Source: Ceratorhiza oryzae-sativae
Lineage: Eukaryota; Basidiomycota; Agaricomycetes; Cantharellales; Ceratobasidiaceae
NCBI GenBank assembly: GCA_030998015.1
Contig: JARWMV010000245.1
Coordinates: 558,001 to 622,000, forward strand
Direction of reading: 5' to 3'
Length of the DNA: 64,000 bases
This document shows, in pieces, positions 35,089 to 47,082 of this stretch. The notes under the pieces are model-generated. The model did no database searches, was not told where the DNA came from, and worked only from the letters and a program-made list of their open reading frames with translations. A program made the translations under genes and the position numbers. Each line of letters begins with the position of its first letter. The first letter of the stretch is position 1.

Positions 35089-37755
35089 GGCGAGCGGAGG
35101 AGGGCGGGAGGCTGGCGAAATGAAGCAGCGGCCGACAGATTATGAAGGATTCTGTGCTCAATCCAAAGACCGAGCTGCTCGATCTCTACCCGAGTCCCGG
35201 GTCGGTGCAAACAGCTCTCGGGATCCAGCAATTGATTTGATTCGAAATCTTATTTCCCCGTAACGTCAGTCGTGGGGTCAACAATTTACCCGTGTCCACG
35301 GTTGCGGGCGTTGTTTGCCCTGATCGCCCGTCCGCGCTCTGTCTCAGCCACCGCCGACAGACGCCTCGCAACCGTCCCCGCGCGCTTCCTCTCCACCGAG
35401 CCACGTGAGCCATGCCGCATCGCAGTGCCACCAGCGACGTCGCCAGCCGCCGCTCCACCACAGGCGGCGACCGGCGCTGGCCCAGTCTCAGTGGCGTCGC
35501 GCACGTGACTACATGCGTCGGATGATGTGATCTGCACGGGACACGCCGGCCCGCACACCGATCCCCCGTTCTGGTGTGTTCGTCGCTGGCCCACGCAAGT
35601 GGCCGCCATTGAGTCGGTCAACACACAGAGTCGTCACCAATACATTCATTGTATGCTGGACCACGTTTAATTCAAGAAGATCGCCAGTTGATCGACACGC
35701 AGGCTCCAGATTCTTTGTTAATGAATTCTCAGGCGAATCAATACCTTAACCGCTTCCGTCAACCTGCGCCTAGATCCTGGGTCTTGTCCCCATGGTGACC
35801 ACACGCTCTCCTCGCCGCCATCAGCGTCTCCTCATCGTCAGCAGAGCACACTCTCCACTAGGCACCGTGGCATGCTCGTCCAAGTCACAAGCCACACTCG
35901 AATTTCGCCCGAAACGCGAGCCCCGCGCGAGCCAACGCTATCGAGCGTTTCGGCCGGAAGCTTTCTGTGCTTCAGACTTCTCCATTCTGCCTATTTCGAG
36001 CACCAGGCCTCTCGACGACAGATTGCTGCTGATAGACACACCCTCGTGGTCTGCAGCACAGCACCCGTATCCACTCCAGAGCTCGACAACGGCCGCCACC
36101 CGCCGCGGCGCATCTCACTCGGTCCGGCTCTAGATCTGAGCCGGCGCACCGGCGGAAAGCCTGATCGGGGATCGAAAGTAGCGGTGTTTGTTTTGGTCCC
36201 ATACGCGTGATCGCCCTACTCCGCAAACAGCAGTCATTAACGCCTCGGGCTGTCGTAATCCAACCTGCGATGGTCAAATACCCACCCACCGTATGCTCGC
36301 TTACAACTATTTTTCTTGCTCTGTGCTAATTCCGAATGACATATGAATTCGTTCGAATCTGAGTTCGAAGCGACAGCCGTTTCAGACTGCTTTGCCCGGG
36401 TAGACGCTGTTCCTCTCCTCGCTCAGTTCACACGTCTTGCTCCCCCGAAATTCACACCGATTTGTCGAGCGCCACGACGCACCACAAATGCTCTGAAGTG
36501 GTCTAGTCCAGGATGAACAAGGTTTCAACGCTCTCGAACTGCCGAACAACGGGTAACACTTAGTCCGAGCGGTAGCGTCGTATGGACTGTATCAGACACG
36601 TGTATAGAGTCCCCTGCCAGTCCGACAGTTTAATGCAATTAAACCAGAACCTTGTGCCATGTTCGGTAAGAGCGCGATGTCCGTGACGTGCCCGGCCCGC
36701 CGGCACACATGGACGAGGACTATATGCATCGGATGCACAGATAGGTCTTCCCTCCCCCTCCCAAGAACATACAGGACAAAGCCCTCAAAACCTTACTTGC
36801 ACGCCCCTAGTGGCCAGCTGGGCAAGTCCTGCCCCAGGCACTCACAGTCTAAGCCAGCTTTGGGGGAGGAATGATTCCTCAAGGCCTGCGCCAACCTTGG
36901 ACTCGCATCAGCAACTGATCACGATTTTCGTGGATAGTTTTTGTTCTCTGCAGTACGCCCAATAACCTCTCCCCCCGAGGTCCTTGCTTCGAACGGCGTT
37001 GTACCCAATCGTCCGATTTCCTGGGACAAGCGGTCTTACTACATCAATCATGCAGAACCTTGGTCTGATTCTGACGGGGTCCCGAAAAAATGCAGGAAAA
37101 TAGACGGATTCCAGCCCTTCTCCTTACCTCGTGTACAAACTCTGTTCCAACAGACAAGTCGATAGCATCTCGGCTCTTTCGAGTCAAGCCTCGATTCGTG
37201 TGATCTTCAAATACGATTTCAGACTATCAGTGAGCATTCGTCAGATGAATTTCAGCCGAGTGTCGACAACCGAGCCAGTGCATGGTTTCAATCGCTCATT
37301 TTGGGCAGCCTTTGACATGATGCTGACCACTTGCATGATTACGCCACTCTTGGGTATTGTCTTCTTCGCCTAGAATCCGTCCAGTAAGAAAGCAAGTAAG
37401 GAGCCTTGGGCGCAAATTGACGTTCACCCGTCAACTGTAGTACACATGTGGCGCCCTCCGCTGCGTCCTTGCTCCGAGCCTAAAATATACATAAAAGGCG
37501 GGAGAGGGTCTGGTCGACGCCACAGGTTGACTGTCTTCCTCTGCCCATAACATAGACCAGCGTGGGGACGGGACTAGACGTACATCGCGATCAATGATGG
37601 CCCGCGCCACGCTTTGACAGCCGTGTTTATCGTAACTTTATGTCGAGGGCCCAAGGAACTTTTTGGCGTTTTCCCAAGGGAGCCTGGGTAGTTCGACTAC
37701 TCGTGTATGTACAAATTGTATGGTACCAAACGGACAAGTGGTCTGTAGAGGGGAA
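35089..37755. other. 2.7-kb stretch without a confident gene
   Basis: Upstream of the Zn2Cys6 gene (35,089 on) and downstream of IVD. E-box-like CACGTG occurs near 35,402 and 35,504. A plus-strand frame at 35,872-36,210 and one at 37,131-37,373 (ending in a hydrophobic stretch, MMLTTCMITPLLGIVFF) are open but match no family I know. A mitochondrial-presequence-like Arg/Ser stretch at 35,300-35,400 is not joined to any domain. No transposon ends or long repeats recognised. Confidence 0.4.
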
Positions 37756-39611
37756 CTAATTACGCAGTTCTACATTGAATTCGCGTCCAATTAGCATCCT
37801 CCTAATCTCCTGCGTCCCGGCTCCAACGCAATAAAGCCGTGCATCCCGGAGAATACGTCCGGTTGGGTAATCTTCAAACGTCCGAGGAGGAAAAGAAAAA
37901 AGGAAGAAAGATCTCAGCCCATAATAACGCCACTGTAAATCGTGCACAACGAACCGTTGATGTACCCATTTCCACCCAAGCATTGCATCGCTTCGACCGC
38001 GACTTCGACCGCCCGATCAGACGAGTACAAAATTGCTCCTGCACAATCCTACAAATGAACGAAGCATTTCGTGAGTCGGGAATTGATTAAGTTTAAATTT
38101 GAGGACATACTCGACGACTAATTTGACCTCGGTCGCACGCTCGAGCTACCGCATACACGTAGCTGCGGCTCGCGTTGAGCTTGGTGTACATATCTAGTTA
38201 AACCTTGAACACATATTCAAATGATGAGCCGTGGATCTGTGTCTCACCTGCAATCTTGCCTGGTAGGGGGGAGGTGGACTGTCAGCATAATCGCCAAATT
38301 GGCGCCTCGGGGGACGGGTGACCTGCCTTGCATGAGCTGAAAGGTACCCACGGGTTGGCCAAACTGCTTCCGTTCGTGCACATAGTCGACCGCCACGTCA
38401 AAGGCAGCCTGCATTAGCCTAGCGTCCATGCGTCAAGGTGAGCTGCCGTGTCACTCCGCGTTCGTGTACTTGCCCCAAGGGTCCACCGCTGAGCACAAGT
38501 CGTTCCAAGTCCAGCCCGCTCATTAGAACACCCGCCCCCTTGTTTAATTTACCAAGGATATTTTCTGGACAACCCTTCTCAATCCCTGTTGTACGTACGC
38601 ACGGCATCGCACTTACCGCTCGGCACGAAGCAATCCTCAAAAACGAGTTCACACGTATCACTTCCGCGCATCTGCATTTCGTTGAGCAACTCTCTCCGCT
38701 AGCCTCGATCATCCCTCACGACGCACCCCGAACTTGTCCAGCTTCTGGTGAGTCGAGAATCCTGGCATACCCTTTTCGATGATGAACGCGGTGATTCCCT
38801 TGGATCCCTCCCCCGTTTTCGCATACACCACGAGCGTATCAGCTACCGGCCCGTTGGTGATCCTGTAACCCTTGCTCAACCCCCAGGGCTAGTGGAGCGC
38901 GAGCTCTCGGGGTACACTCACCAAAACTTGTTCCCATTGAGCAGGTATCCGTCCTCTTTTGGTGTAGCCTTGAGCTGCATTGCAACGACATCGCTGCCCG
39001 CGCCCGGTTCGCTCATGGCCAGGGCCCCGACTTTGGTGCCAGCAATTAGCGGAGGTAGATACTTTTTCTTTTGCTCCTCGGTCCCGTGTCTGTGAATCTG
39101 GTTCACGCACAGGTTTGAGTGAGCACCATATGACAGCGCGACAGAACCCGACGCGGCCGACAGGGCTTCCATCGCTAGAGTGTGTTGGAGGTACCCTGAG
39201 CCAAGCCCGCCATATGCCTCTGAGACCGTGACACCGAGGAGACCCATGGAGCCAAGTTTCTCCCAGAGGTCCTAGTCGGTTCAAAGTGTAATATCAGACA
39301 CATATCCTGAAACAGGGATATTATGACCCAATATACCATCGGTGACTGGTTCGTCTTGTCAATCTCAGCAGCTCGAGGGGCTACTTCACGCTGAGCAAAC
39401 TCGTGCACGGCGTTTCGAAACTAGCGAGTTTGCGGACATTTCAATTATGGCTTCGGATTTCACCAGGCTAATTATCTACCTCTGCCTCTTCATCAGTCAA
39501 TCCGGCTACCGCAGTATTATAAAACGTCGATGCGCGGCGGACAGGGGCCTTTGACAAACGCGTCGACCTGAGAGCCGAGGACAGAAGGCGAGAGCGAATA
39601 GACAGCATCAT
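37756..39611 (-). CDS. IVD: isovaleryl-CoA dehydrogenase, mitochondrial
   Basis: Multi-exon acyl-CoA dehydrogenase. The presequence [20 protein letters not shown] is Arg/Ser-rich without acids and precedes [14 protein letters not shown]. Then come [85 protein letters not shown] and [19 protein letters not shown]. In human IVD the catalytic base Glu254 lies in this last helix; here it is the Glu of [23 protein letters not shown] and [19 protein letters not shown], then [18 protein letters not shown], confirm the IVD subfamily. The stop is 37756-37758. It oxidises isovaleryl-CoA to 3-methylcrotonyl-CoA in leucine breakdown and passes electrons to ETF. It is divergent from arginase. Confidence 0.95.
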
Positions 39612-40064
39612 GAGCTAGGCAGAGCTGAACAGAGTGGGACGGAGGAAAGAAAAATCTGTCGGCAAGAAGCCAAGACGCGAGACGAAAAGGCCAATGCGGC
39701 CGTCTCGTGCGTCGGCGGCACGGAGCTTGCTGGCTCCACGTGATCAACGGCGATCGCCCCTGTCGTCATCGGGCGCTCTTTCGGGCTCATTGTGCAAATC
39801 GATTAGCAGCTGAATGACTTGCGTACGTACAACCGGTCTAGTTCGTGACTGGACGATTGTACTGTGTAGCTGCGTGCGGAGCGGGCGCTTGTTTTTTTCA
39901 TAGGCGAACGCGAACAGCCAGCAAACCATCTGACCAAGTCCGACCGGATCCGACGATTGCGTAGCACGCTAAAAGAGACGCATCCCGCCCCCCCTCTCCG
40001 CCGTCTTCCTCTTCCAACCTCACATACATAGATCCCGTCATTTGGCTCCAAGTCTATTCTCAAT
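39612..40064. promoter_or_regulatory. divergent promoter, IVD / arginase
   Basis: A 453-bp spacer between start codons of two amino-acid catabolic genes read in opposite directions. CCACGTGATC occurs near 39,737, an E-box-like CACGTG. No GATAAG cluster or TATA box is clear. Confidence 0.45.
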
Positions 40065-41398
40065 ATGTCGCTCGCCGAGACTGCTGCACCCAAGGACGTC
40101 AAGGGCTTTCTGTCTGATCCCAAGACCGTTGCTGTGAGACCTCGTTTCAGCTTGACCGAGGCTTCCTGCGCCTAATTCTTAATTGACCTTATTACACTTT
40201 GCAGATCGTCGGATGCCCGTTTAGGTACGTCTATGCTGTGCGAGATATCATAGGAACGCCTCATCATAAAGCGTATCCATCATCCTCTATACAGTGGTGG
40301 TCAGGTGAGCCTTCTCGCTCCGAATTTCAGAAAAATTCAACTTTGCACAAAATCAGCCTAGAGCCGGAGTAGATCGAGGACCAATCCATCTCGTCGATGC
40401 AGGGCTCCAACAGCAGTTGATTGAACTCGGTTGGAGCGTCAAGTTTGACGGACACCACCAATTCGAGGAGATCGACGCCGAGAATGACACGCCAATTGGG
40501 ATTCTCAAGCGCCCTAGGTTAGTCTCAAAGGTGACCGAGGCTGTGGCCGAGGCGGTTGGTGCGCACGCGAGGCGAGGCGAACTTCCTCTGACCCTTGGGG
40601 GCGATCATAGTTTGGTGAATGGATGAGAAACTTTGCCTTTGCGGGGACGGATGGATTTATTACGTTTTGTTCTTCTAGGCTATGGGAACGATTTCAGGTG
40701 TGCTCAGCGCTCATCCGAACGCGTGTGTAGTCTGGGTCGATGCCCACGCAGACATCAACACCCCAACAACGAGCACCTCTGGCAACATCCACGGAATGCC
40801 CGTCTCGTTCCTTCTCGGAATCGCCGGTCAGCTGCCCGACCACGACCCCCCGACCAACCCAGAACCGTTTAGCTGGATCAAGCCCATGCTCCGGCCCGAT
40901 AGTATTGTCTACATCGGCCTGCGCGACGTGGACCCGGGCGAGAGGCAGATTCTGCGCCAGCACGGCATTCGCGCGTACAGCATGCACGACGTCGACAAGT
41001 ACGGGATCGGCCGAGTCGTCGAGATGGCTCTGAAGCACGTGAACCCCGACGGAACGCGACCGATTCATTTGAGTTTCGATGTCGACGCGCTCGACCCGTC
41101 GGTCGCGCCCAGTACCGGCACCCCGGTCCGTGGTGGACTTACGTTCCGTGAGGGGCATTACATTTGTGAGGCGATTGCCGAGACGGGGCTGTTAGTTGGT
41201 TTGGATATCATGGTGAGTTTGCGCTTCTGAATCCCAAGGGTTGAGCGGGGAGTGTTTGGGGCGAGCGTGAGGTTGACTAATTGCGCTAATCTGTAGGAAG
41301 TTAACCCTTCGCTTGGATCAAGCGACGCAGATGTAAACGCCACGGTCGCCGTGGGATGTTCGCTCGCTAGGAGCGCACTTGGAGAGACTCTGTTGTAG
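40065..41398 (+). CDS. arginase
   Basis: ATG 40065 gives [20 protein letters not shown]. Splicing through a 10-nt exon (40295-40304) rebuilds [18 protein letters not shown], the first ureohydrolase signature. The metal-binding motifs follow: [32 protein letters not shown] and [33 protein letters not shown] and VGLDIMEVNPSLG complete the fold. The stop is TAG 41396-41398. About 330 residues, normal for arginases. It hydrolyses arginine to ornithine and urea with two Mn ions. No targeting peptide, so it is likely cytosolic. It is divergent from IVD across 453 bp. Confidence 0.95.
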
Positions 41399-42647
41399 AT
41401 GTAGATTGTGCCTGCTTGATATCCATTCGGAGAAATAGCGCACCGTAAAGTAGATTGAGTAATCGAGATTGGAAAGAGTCTAGATTGGGTGAGAAATATT
41501 CCGTTGAATCCCCAAGGCGAGGTAAGGAACAGTGTGATATTCCTATCAGACGTTGGGCACACTCGAAATGTTCCAGGCGAATCAAGCCGTGATTGTCTAT
41601 CACGTTGATGCTCTTCACGGAGCTAGTGGGAAACCTTGTCCGGGTGGCGAGGTGGCAAACGTGAAAGTGGGTCCACCGCTCTAACGCGTGAGGGGTCGAC
41701 CCGGACTGATTACTTGGAGCATCCACATGCACGCACGGAATGGGAGTTGTCTATCACGTACGAGTGCGTGATCGATTACGCGGGTTTGTCACTCTGCAGT
41801 GACCATATGGTGTTTTCACATCCTTCGGAGCGATTTGAAGTGCTTCCGCAGGGCTACTTGATGAGGGGCGTACAGGTACGCTCAGGTACCACGCCGAGCG
41901 GCGATCAGTGGGCCGAGGGGGGCAGTTCGGCACGCGCTGCCAGCAACTCCAAACTGGAATCGCACAAACATCGCAGCGGGTGAATTCTTGATACCTTTGA
42001 CCAGACGCCTTTCAGCGGCTCAAACAGAGAGTGTTTTTGCGCGTAAACGGGTGTGACGGCATGTAGCACGGGAGCATTTTGGCCAAGAATAGGTTGGGAA
42101 GTGCGAGACTGGGCTGGACGAGCTCGCTCCAAATGAAATCTGCCCTGGCCGGACCTAGGCGCTAAAGGTTCTCGCCGGGCCACGTGGTGATGACTATGTT
42201 TGTGGCACGACGACAACCCCATTAACGACGGCGATCAGCTCGGGAGCACTGTGTCGGCTGCCGGAACACATACCGGGCGAACAATGGAGGCGGGAATTGG
42301 CAACGAGATAGCTTCTTTGGGCTGCTTCTTCTGTAGGGGCGCGTTGTGCACTGTTGGCGCCTCCTTTCTCCCGCCGCTGTGCGCTCCCAAACGGCCGCCA
42401 TCGCTGACTCCTTTCCACGTGGGACTCGCCGTTGCGCACACTTCACACGCCCTTCCTGCAGTCATCAGAGAGAGAAAGGCCTGCTGGAAACAACCTCCGT
42501 TGCTGGTGTTTTTCGGCACAACCCCCAAACTCGAGCACGCATAAGTACCACACCGCTTCAGCTTGTCTCTCCCAGGCCCCAGCAGTACTCTTGCCCGAGC
42601 TGGCCTGACATTTATCAGGGCTATTCTTCTGGCTAGACTCGATCACC
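41399..42647. other. intergenic, carboxylesterase promoter region
   Basis: About 1.25 kb between arginase and the esterase. Overlapping open frames exist on both strands (for example 42,443-43,000 minus) but none shows domains; their overlap with the esterase first exons marks them as shadows. No TATA box is clear. Confidence 0.4.
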
Positions 42648-44646
42648 ATGCTTGCTCTCTGCTTTGTTCGTCTTTTTGCGCTCTTAGCACTCGCCTCTGC
42701 TGCCCCTGTGCCTAGCCATCCGGACAGCACCGTGGGGGTGTTATGCACTCTCCCAATCATCCACCGGCTCTGCCGGAAAGGTCCTGGCGAGGTCATGGTA
42801 TTGACTCCCCTTGGGATTGCACGAGGTTTGCAGACATCAGCGAGCACTTCTCGGTATGATCTTTTTCCTGCCCATATTTTTCTTCTAACGCATTTTTCTT
42901 CGTAGCTTTGCTGTCCGCTACGCGACTGCTGCGCGTTGGGACCTTCCCGTCCGCGCATCAACATGGGTAATCCCGTAGGTGTGCTTCTTTTCAGCCACAT
43001 GCGTTATACTAATGACACCTGAACGGCTCAAGTGGGAATGATGTCAACAAGCTGCCTCCCATGTGCCCTCAAGCAATGTCGATGCCTCTACCTACTCTGA
43101 AGACTGTCTACAAATGGTTATATACACGCCAACACCGACCGTGTTGCCGCCATCAAGCGTTCCGGTTTTAGTTTGGTGTGTAGACATGTTACAAATATGA
43201 ACAAATATCATACTAACTCGCCGACAGGATTCACGGCGGCTCTTTTGTCGTTGGGTCAGCCAGTGGAGCAGGCTTGGACGGATCCAATTTGGCCAAGGCG
43301 ACCAACTCCATCGTAGTCGTGATTCAGTATCGCCTCGGAGTCGTAAGTCGGTCGCTATTTATGATGTACAGGTTATTCATCTTGTTTCTTAGCTCGGTTT
43401 TGTCCCGCCATCTATGGCCAACGCGAACACTAACCTCGCCGTTCGGGATGCGATCACGGCACTCAAGTTTATCAACACTGTCATTCCTCAATTCGGAGGC
43501 AACCCGAACAAGGTCACTGTCGCTGGTCAGAGCTCGGGTGGTCAAATGATTCGAGGTAAGACAAGTCACAACTAGTCTTAATACTTAATTTTAACCGGCA
43601 CAATACGTAGCTCTCCTTGCCTCCCCCGATGCAGCTGGTTTGTTCAGCTATGCAGCCCTCCACTCGGATACGATGGACTATGGCTTCTACAAGCCTGCGA
43701 CTATCACAGCTTTCCAGTCCTACCTCTTCAAGAACGCCTCCACCGCCCTAGCTGCTTGCTCCAACATCGCTTGTCTCCGCAATGTTCCTGTTGCAGAAGT
43801 CCTCAACGCTCAAAGCAAACTCACTGGTGCTGCAGCGGGTTTGGATCCGGCGGCTGCTGGAGGTAGTCCCATCGCCCATCGTACGACGGTCAACTTCTCA
43901 AATATACTCTCACGGAGGCTCGTTCCCTGCCCTCAAAAGAGCGTCATGGTGATGACTGTCAAGGACGAGGCTGCGCCCACAATCGGCTACAACTGGGACA
44001 CTGCCATTCCAGCCGCGTATGTGAACCCGACGATCCAAGGATTCTACGGCGATGGTCGGGGTAACAAGATCGTTTCGTCAGAAAACTACGATCCCAATGT
44101 CTACGCAGCTCAGGCTGGGGTTGCAAGCGGAGATGAGGCAAGGGCCGCCTTAACTCAGCTGTGTACGTCAATTAAACCCTCGTCTAACCATAGCTGGCAC
44201 TAATCAGCGTCCACTTTTGTACAGTCACCGATGCACTTTGGAGATGCCCTTCCTGGACTTTCAGTCGCAACTGGGCCTCCAAGGGCGGCAAAGTTTATAC
44301 GGGAGTGTACCAACTTGGCGCGACTTACCCATCCAACCAGGGCATCAGCTATTGTACCTCGGGTGGGCGGGTCTGCCACGAAGACGACATTTATATTCTC
44401 TTTGGTACTACTCCGTCGCCGACTGCTGATCAGTCAGCCTTGACGAAGGAGATTCAAGCGCGTTATTCGGCGTTTATGCGTACTGGCGTGCCCAATGCTC
44501 CTTCCTACCAGACGTGGGCACAATCAGGTTCGACGGACGTTGCTGCGCTCAAACTCGGGGGCAGCGGCAACCAACCAGCCGAGGCATGCGATCCAAGCTT
44601 TTGGGGAAATGCGGTTCCGTATGATTATCAGATTTATGGCCTTTAG
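42648..44646 (+). CDS. secreted type-B carboxylesterase/lipase
   Basis: Signal peptide MLALCFVRLFALLALASAAP, then exons giving EDCLQMVIYTPTP (the B-type signature EDCL), LVWIHGGSFVVGSASGAG (oxyanion hole HGG) and VVVIQYRLGVLGFVP. The nucleophile elbow is VTVAGQSSGGQM, where the usual G-E-S-A-G has Gln in place of Glu. MVMTVKDEAAPTIG likely holds the acidic residue and GGRVCHEDDIYILFGT the His. The tail ends CDPSFWGNAVPYDYQIYGL-stop. It is a plausible extracellular ester hydrolase acting on lipids or plant esters; the substrate is unknown. Introns are few and about 50-60 nt. Confidence 0.88.
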
Positions 44647-45037
44647 TTACTTCGGTTTTCGGTTCTACTGTACACGACCTTTTTGCTTTTCTGGGTGTAT
44701 GACCTTTTGATGCATTCTGCCTTGGGCGGATACCTAACGTATACGATTGTAATATTGACTTTGTTCTTTATGATTCTCATGGATGTACTGTGCACTGTTG
44801 TGTGCTTTCTTGTAGAATCAAATCTTTTACGACGGATATGTTTCAGTTTGCCCGAGCACCCGGACAATGGTCGTGAACAGGTATAAAGGGGCCAAGTCCA
44901 CTCCTATCTTCGAGCTCCAGGCTAGTTACAGCCTAATCAGCGCCCACAATCGCATTATAGATCACATCAGAGTTCAATGTGCACCTTTCGATTCTTATTT
45001 ATAGGTACAACATATCCAAGCATAGCCAACCCTCCTT
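44647..45037. other. intergenic, convergent 3' flanks
   Basis: About 390 AT-richer bases between the esterase and the minus-strand unknown protein. No gene seen. Confidence 0.4.
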
Positions 45038-46648
45038 TTAATCATCTAGCTTCGCCTGGATGCCCGGCACAAACTGCCGCACCTTGGTTACGACAGCATC
45101 CTGGACATTGCCCCATGCCTTGTCTTCGAGCTAACAAAAGAGGAACATTGTCAATTGCTTGTGTGGCCAAATAGGTGTCCGAACACAACTCACCTTTCGA
45201 TGTCCGCCCGAAACGACTTCAAGCACACGATCACGCAGACCTTTCTGGATTCGCTCGATAATAGTTCTGATTTTGTCTTTGACCTCTTCAAAGATATTGA
45301 GTCCTCCGCCACCACCACGCTGTTGCTGCTGTTGATCATCCGAGAATGGGTTGCCGCCCAAAACCTTCATCAACGGGCCTGATATTTCGTCTGGCAGGGA
45401 GTTGAAGAGCGCCTCTTCAATATCTCCCAGGACCTTGCGGAAATCCTCACGCGTATGAGCCCGAATGATCTAGATATCGACGCAAGGCCATCGATAAGGT
45501 AAGGTTAACCATTCAAGGGTGGACTAAACACGCACTGTAAGGCCATCGGATAATTTCTCACTCAGGAGGCCGACAAATCCTCCAGGAGCTTCAGGAACGG
45601 GGTTGCTACCTCCAACGCCACGGGCTGTGCCACCGGAGTTGTTATCGGGCTTGGAGAATCCCCGAAGCAACCCCCCAAAGCTTTCGATCGCACCTTGGCC
45701 AAGCTCGCTGAGTGATATGCTGCCCTTGAGGAAAGTCTTGACCTGGGTGAGGGCAAGCAGGGTGAGCTTGTCCGCGAGTGGCGCGTGCAAGTCTGTTAGG
45801 ACTTTGGCGACCTTTTCGCGCAGCTCTGGAGCGACCTGCTTAGCCTTTTCGAGCGGATCGATATTCAGTTCGTCGATTGTGTGCGCCACAGCTGCAATCT
45901 TGCCGCCAATTCCCCCGTCCGCAGATTTAGCAAAATCTGTTACTTTGTTCACTGCCGTCTGGAAGATATTGCGCTCGTGTTGCGGTGCACTTTCGCCGTT
46001 TTGGCCGCTAAAGATCGCCATCTGCGTACCAAGGATATTGGCCGCTTGACCTGCAAAGGGCAAGCCGCGTGTACCATACTCTGGTAACGCGAGCGCCCCC
46101 GACCTAGTCTGCGGGCTGGGGTAGTTGAAACTAGGGACGCCTGCACCGAATTGTTGTTGTCGTTGAATCGCCGTGGGGTCCTGGGTGACTTGTCGAGGAT
46201 CTTCGCGCGCTGCACGAAACTCTGCGATATTGTTGGCCGATTGGAAAGCGGAAAAGTCGCCTCGGAACACAGCCTAGTGCGATAGATGTATTGGGTCGGG
46301 AGGGGGTTGGGTTAATTGAGATGTAGATCAACTTACTTGAAACACCGCCTTGATGTGATCTTCCAAGGATTGGAGGGTTGCATCTTGGAACGACACGATT
46401 TCATCCGAAACTTGCTTCGAGATAGAGGGCGCAAACGCTAGTTTATGTGTGGCTAGTCAGAGAGGGCACGATCAAAACAACACCATGTACATACTGTCAA
46501 CGTATTTGTCAATCCACTGCAAAGCCGGCTCAGGTAAACGCAGTGTGCCACCTTTCCCTCCTCCTGCCCCTCCTCCACTACCCCTATCCCCCTGGGTTTC
46601 TGCAACTTGCTGCAAAGCCTCCTGCGCCTTCCTGAAGAAGCTATTCAT
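45038..46648 (-). CDS. unidentified conserved-looking protein
   Basis: Not recognised. Start ATG 46648 (MNSFFRKAQEALQQVAETQG) with a Gly-rich linker, then LRLPEPALQWIDKYVD. After introns come ISKQVSDEIVSFQDATLQSL, EDHIKAVFQAVFRGDFSAFQ, a disordered Pro/Gln segment, and a helical region (HTIDELNIDPLEKAKQVAPE, LREKVAKVLTDLHAPLADK). Then LMKVLGGNPFSDDQQQQQRG, IRTIIERIQKGLRDRVLEVV and a tail VTKVRQFVPGIQAKLDD. The stop is 45038-45040. The mostly amphipathic helices suggest a lipid- or protein-binding helical protein; there is no signal peptide or membrane helix. The coding call is firm from clean splicing and composition; function is unknown. Confidence 0.75.
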
Positions 46649-47082
46649 GTCGGTGAGTGAGCCCTAGACAATGAAGAAGTCGTGTAGAAGACAAGAAATG
46701 GGGTATTGTTATAAGCGGGCCATCATGTGATACTACGGCATCCATCGCATCATGCCTCGCTGTAATCGATTGGCTGTGGGCTGTCGACGTCGAGGGCAAA
46801 CATCGGGTTATTAGCGCCCGGAACCCCACATGTATTATAGGGGGTGTGGTCTTAACCACAACCACATCATTGCACACAACCAATACCTCGAGCTTCCTCA
46901 CTACTATTGCATAAAAACCACAGTGTCATTCTGCTCTTGAAATATTATAAGCTCAGTGTTTGTCAACTTCAACTGCCAAGTGGCTTTGCTTGAGCTACTC
47001 GCGCTTGTGGTTTTTCTAGGGCCTGGGTGAACATTTGCTCATATTTCTTCTAGAGAATATCTTCCCTGCCTTCTAGTTTATT
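46649..47082. promoter_or_regulatory. divergent promoter, unknown protein / UBLCP1
   Basis: A 434-bp spacer between divergent starts at 46648 and 47083. Short inverted or repeated TGTGG/CCACA elements occur near 46,840-46,870 but no standard box is clear. Confidence 0.4.

Noticed and set aside
35872..36210. Plus-strand frame of 112 codons, possible secreted or mitochondrial protein
   Set aside because: Composition is generic GC-rich, with no family match and no clear start or splice partner.
42443..43000. Minus-strand 185-codon open frame over the esterase start
   Set aside because: Overlaps the signal-peptide exon of a well-supported plus-strand gene and shows no domain.
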